Shown piece after piece: positions 62,241 to 64,000 of a DNA stretch of 64,000 bases. The notes under the pieces were generated by a model. It ran no database searches. It was given only the letters and a program-made list of their open reading frames with translations, and was not told the DNA's origin. The DNA is taken from NCBI RefSeq assembly GCF_003626635.1, contig NZ_RAZT01000016.1:62001-126000 (forward strand). The letters run 5' to 3'. The DNA is from Micromonospora musae. GTDB lineage: Bacteria > Actinomycetota > Actinomycetes > Mycobacteriales > Micromonosporaceae. The position numbers and the translations under genes are program-made. Position 1 is the first letter of the stretch; each line of letters opens with the position of its first letter.

Positions 62241-63643
62241 GTCGTCGTCTGGTCGTGCTGGACGTGGTGGGGCTGACCCCCCGGCTGCTGGCGCACATGC
62301 CGCGGCTGCGGGCCGTCGCCGAGCGGGGCTTCCAGGCGGAGCTGGGCACCGTGCTGCCCGCGGTGACCTGCTCGGTGCAGTCCACCTTCCTGACCGGGGA
62401 GCCGCCCGCGGGGCACGGCGTCGTGGGCAACGGCTGGTACTTCCGGGAGCTCGGCGAGGTGCTGCTCTGGCGGCAGCACAACGCCCTCGTGGGCGGGGAG
62501 AAGCTCTGGCAGGCGGCCCGGCGGGTCGAGCCCGGCTACACGGTGGCCAACGTCTGCTGGTGGTACGCGATGGGCGCGGACGTCGACTGGACGGTCACGC
62601 CACGGCCGATCTACCACGCGGACGGGCGCAAGGACCCGGACTGCTACACCGACCCGCCGCAGCTGCACGAGGCGCTCACCGGGCGGCTCGGCACCTTCCC
62701 GCTCTTCAGCTACTGGGGGCCGGGCGCCGGGCTGGCCTCCTCCGCCTGGATCTGCCGGGCGGCCGAGCAGATCCTCGCCGACCAGGCGCCGGATCTGACC
62801 CTGGTCTACGTGCCGCACCTCGACTACGACCTGCAGCGGCACGGCCCCTCCTCGCCGCAGGCGGCGGCCGCGGCGGCGGAGCTGGACGGGGTGCTCGGCC
62901 CGCTGCTCGACGCCGCGCAGGCCCGGGACGCGACGGTGGTGGTGCTCTCGGAGTACGGCATCACCGATGTGTCCCGCCCGGTGGACGTCAACCGGCTGCT
63001 GCGGGCCGAGGGGCTGCTGCGGGTGCACACCCAGGCCGGCATGGAGTACCTGGACCCGTGGACGTCGCGGGCGTTCGCGGTCGCCGACCACCAGGTCGCG
63101 CACGTCTACGTGCGGGACCCGGCGGACGTGCCGGCGGTGGCGAAGCTCTGCGCCGGCCTGCCCGGGGTGGCGGAGGTGCTGGAGGCCGAGGGGAAGGCCG
63201 CGTACGGGCTGGACCACCCGCGCGCCGGCGAGTTGGTGCTGGTGGCGGAGCCGGACGCCTGGTTCACCTACTACTACTGGCTGGACGACGACCGGGCACC
63301 GGACTTCGCCCGGCTCGTGGAGATCCACCGTAAGCCCGGGTACGACCCGGCCGAGCTCTTCTTCGACCCGGCCGCCCCGGCGGCGGCGAAGCGCCGGGCG
63401 GCCGTGGCCCTGGCCCGTAAGAAGCTCGGCATGCGCTACCTGATGAGCGTGGTCGGGCTGGACGCGGGCGCGCGGGCGGTACGTGGTTCGCACGGGCGGC
63501 TGCCGGCTGACCCGGCGGACGGGCCGGTGCTGCTCTGCTCGGACCCGAGCGCGACCCGGGAGCGTCTCGCGGCGACGGATGTGAAGTCGCTGCTGCTGGA
63601 GCTCGCCGGGCTGGGCGGGGCCACGAAGGGGGACACCCGGTGA
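62237..63643 (+). CDS. eboF: EboF-type nucleotide pyrophosphatase/phosphodiesterase
   Basis: 468 aa, ATGA overlap with eboE. Alkaline-phosphatase superfamily: VVLDVVGLTPRLL with metal-binding Asp9, LPAVTCSVQSTFLTG with the likely nucleophile Thr44, YVPHLDYDLQRHG and DATVVVLSEYGIT for further metal ligands, and HQVAHVYVRDP. No signal peptide. Fits the phosphatase/phosphodiesterase EboF. It could remove phosphate or diphosphate from a prenylated intermediate. Its stop overlaps the next start by 4 bp. Confidence 0.87.
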   Translation: MSRRLVVLDVVGLTPRLLAHMPRLRAVAERGFQAELGTVLPAVTCSVQSTFLTGEPPAGHGVVGNGWYFRELGEVLLWRQHNALVGGEKLWQAARRVEPGYTVANVCWWYAMGADVDWTVTPRPIYHADGRKDPDCYTDPPQLHEALTGRLGTFPLFSYWGPGAGLASSAWICRAAEQILADQAPDLTLVYVPHLDYDLQRHGPSSPQAAAAAAELDGVLGPLLDAAQARDATVVVLSEYGITDVSRPVDVNRLLRAEGLLRVHTQAGMEYLDPWTSRAFAVADHQVAHVYVRDPADVPAVAKLCAGLPGVAEVLEAEGKAAYGLDHPRAGELVLVAEPDAWFTYYYWLDDDRAPDFARLVEIHRKPGYDPAELFFDPAAPAAAKRRAAVALARKKLGMRYLMSVVGLDAGARAVRGSHGRLPADPADGPVLLCSDPSATRERLAATDVKSLLLELAGLGGATKGDTR

Positions 63644-64000
63644 CGGTCACGGTTGCGCCGACCGACGTGAGCGGCCTGCGGGCGCGCTTCGACGCCGAGT
63701 TGGCCGCGTTCCTCGACCGCCAGGGGCCGGACTGGCCGGACGGCGCGCCGCGCGGCGTCTTCACGGCGTTGCAGCGGTTCGTGCTGGCCGGCGGGAAGCG
63801 ACTGCGCCCGCTCTTCTGCTACTGGGGCTGGCGCGGGGGCGGTGGTCAGGACGGCGTCCCCATCGTGATGGCCTCGGCCGCCCTGGAGCTGTTCCACGCG
63901 TTCGCCCTGATCCACGACGACATCCTCGACGGCAGTGACCGCCGCCGGGGTGAGCCGTCGGTACACCGGCTCTTCGCCGACCTGCACGCCCGCTCGTCGT
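63640..64000 (+). CDS. Polyprenyl (trans-isoprenyl) diphosphate synthase, N-terminal part
   Basis: At least 120 aa, cut by the right edge. GTG start overlaps the eboF stop (GTGA). FVLAGGKRLRPLFCYWGWRGG contains Lys53, Arg54 and Arg56 for isopentenyl diphosphate binding, and IHDDILDGSDRRRGEPSVH has the first Asp-rich motif DDxxD at Asp93, Asp94 and Asp97. It makes an all-trans prenyl diphosphate of a chain length that cannot be read yet, since the second Asp motif lies beyond the window. It likely provides the prenyl donor for EboC. Confidence 0.88.
   Translation, partial: MTVTVAPTDVSGLRARFDAELAAFLDRQGPDWPDGAPRGVFTALQRFVLAGGKRLRPLFCYWGWRGGGGQDGVPIVMASAALELFHAFALIHDDILDGSDRRRGEPSVHRLFADLHARSS

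Overview
The window is high-GC actinomycete chromosome. Codon use, gene content and several long palindromic intergenic repeats point to a Micromonosporaceae-like organism (probably Micromonospora; inference, since there is no rRNA or species marker here). No rRNA, tRNA, CRISPR array, prophage or insertion sequence was recognised. The left edge cuts an acyltransferase gene and the right edge cuts a polyprenyl diphosphate synthase gene.

Region by region. 1-3.9 kb: acyltransferase tail, a DUF4097-type lipoprotein, recO and the Z-prenyl diphosphate synthase uppS, then small unknown genes. 4.1-9.8 kb: gnd, then a thiamine-precursor uptake system (YkoF-like binding protein, EcfT, double-ATPase EcfA, YkoE) headed by a TPP riboswitch. 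9.8-15.2 kb: hydrolase, SIS protein, VLCAD/ACAD9-type acyl-CoA dehydrogenase, and a HigBA-like toxin-antitoxin pair. 15.2-19.5 kb: a zinc block of znuA-znuC-znuB-smtB-type arsR-zur behind a Zur box. 19.5-23.5 kb: small proteins, glyS, dus. 23.5-27.5 kb: a secreted C39-type peptidase, 1.36 kb of non-coding repeats, and a GH20 hexosaminidase. 27.6-39.1 kb: ppdK, a VOC protein, dgt, an iron-regulated siderophore-interacting protein, an ABC-2 exporter with its own XRE regulator, an LtrA-like protein, and dnaG with its follower. 39.1-48.5 kb: a TAXI-TRAP transporter, an ABC-2 ATPase separated from two permeases by a PadR unit, a BrkB-family protein and a secreted cysteine-containing protein.

48.9-55.5 kb: a sugar-uptake operon (ROK regulator, double ATPase, permease, Tat lipoprotein binding protein, Gfo/Idh/MocA oxidoreductase), with three perfect 57-bp tandem repeats and a partial fourth between regulator and transporter. 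56.1-64.0 kb: a tightly overlapping ebo-type operon: inositol-3-phosphate synthase-like protein, UbiA-like EboC, a TIM-barrel isomerase, EboA, EboB (TatD-like), EboE, EboF (phosphodiesterase-like) and a trans-polyprenyl diphosphate synthase. This is the most interesting part of the window: an ebo core, whose biochemical role is still poorly defined, joined to enzymes that could supply a cyclitol phosphate and a polyprenyl diphosphate. The product is unknown.

Metal and cofactor control can be read directly at several points: a TPP riboswitch, a Zur box, an IdeR/DmdR-type iron box overlapping a leaderless start, a PadR-like operator, and palindromes over the promoters of the toxin-antitoxin pair and the ABC-XRE operon.
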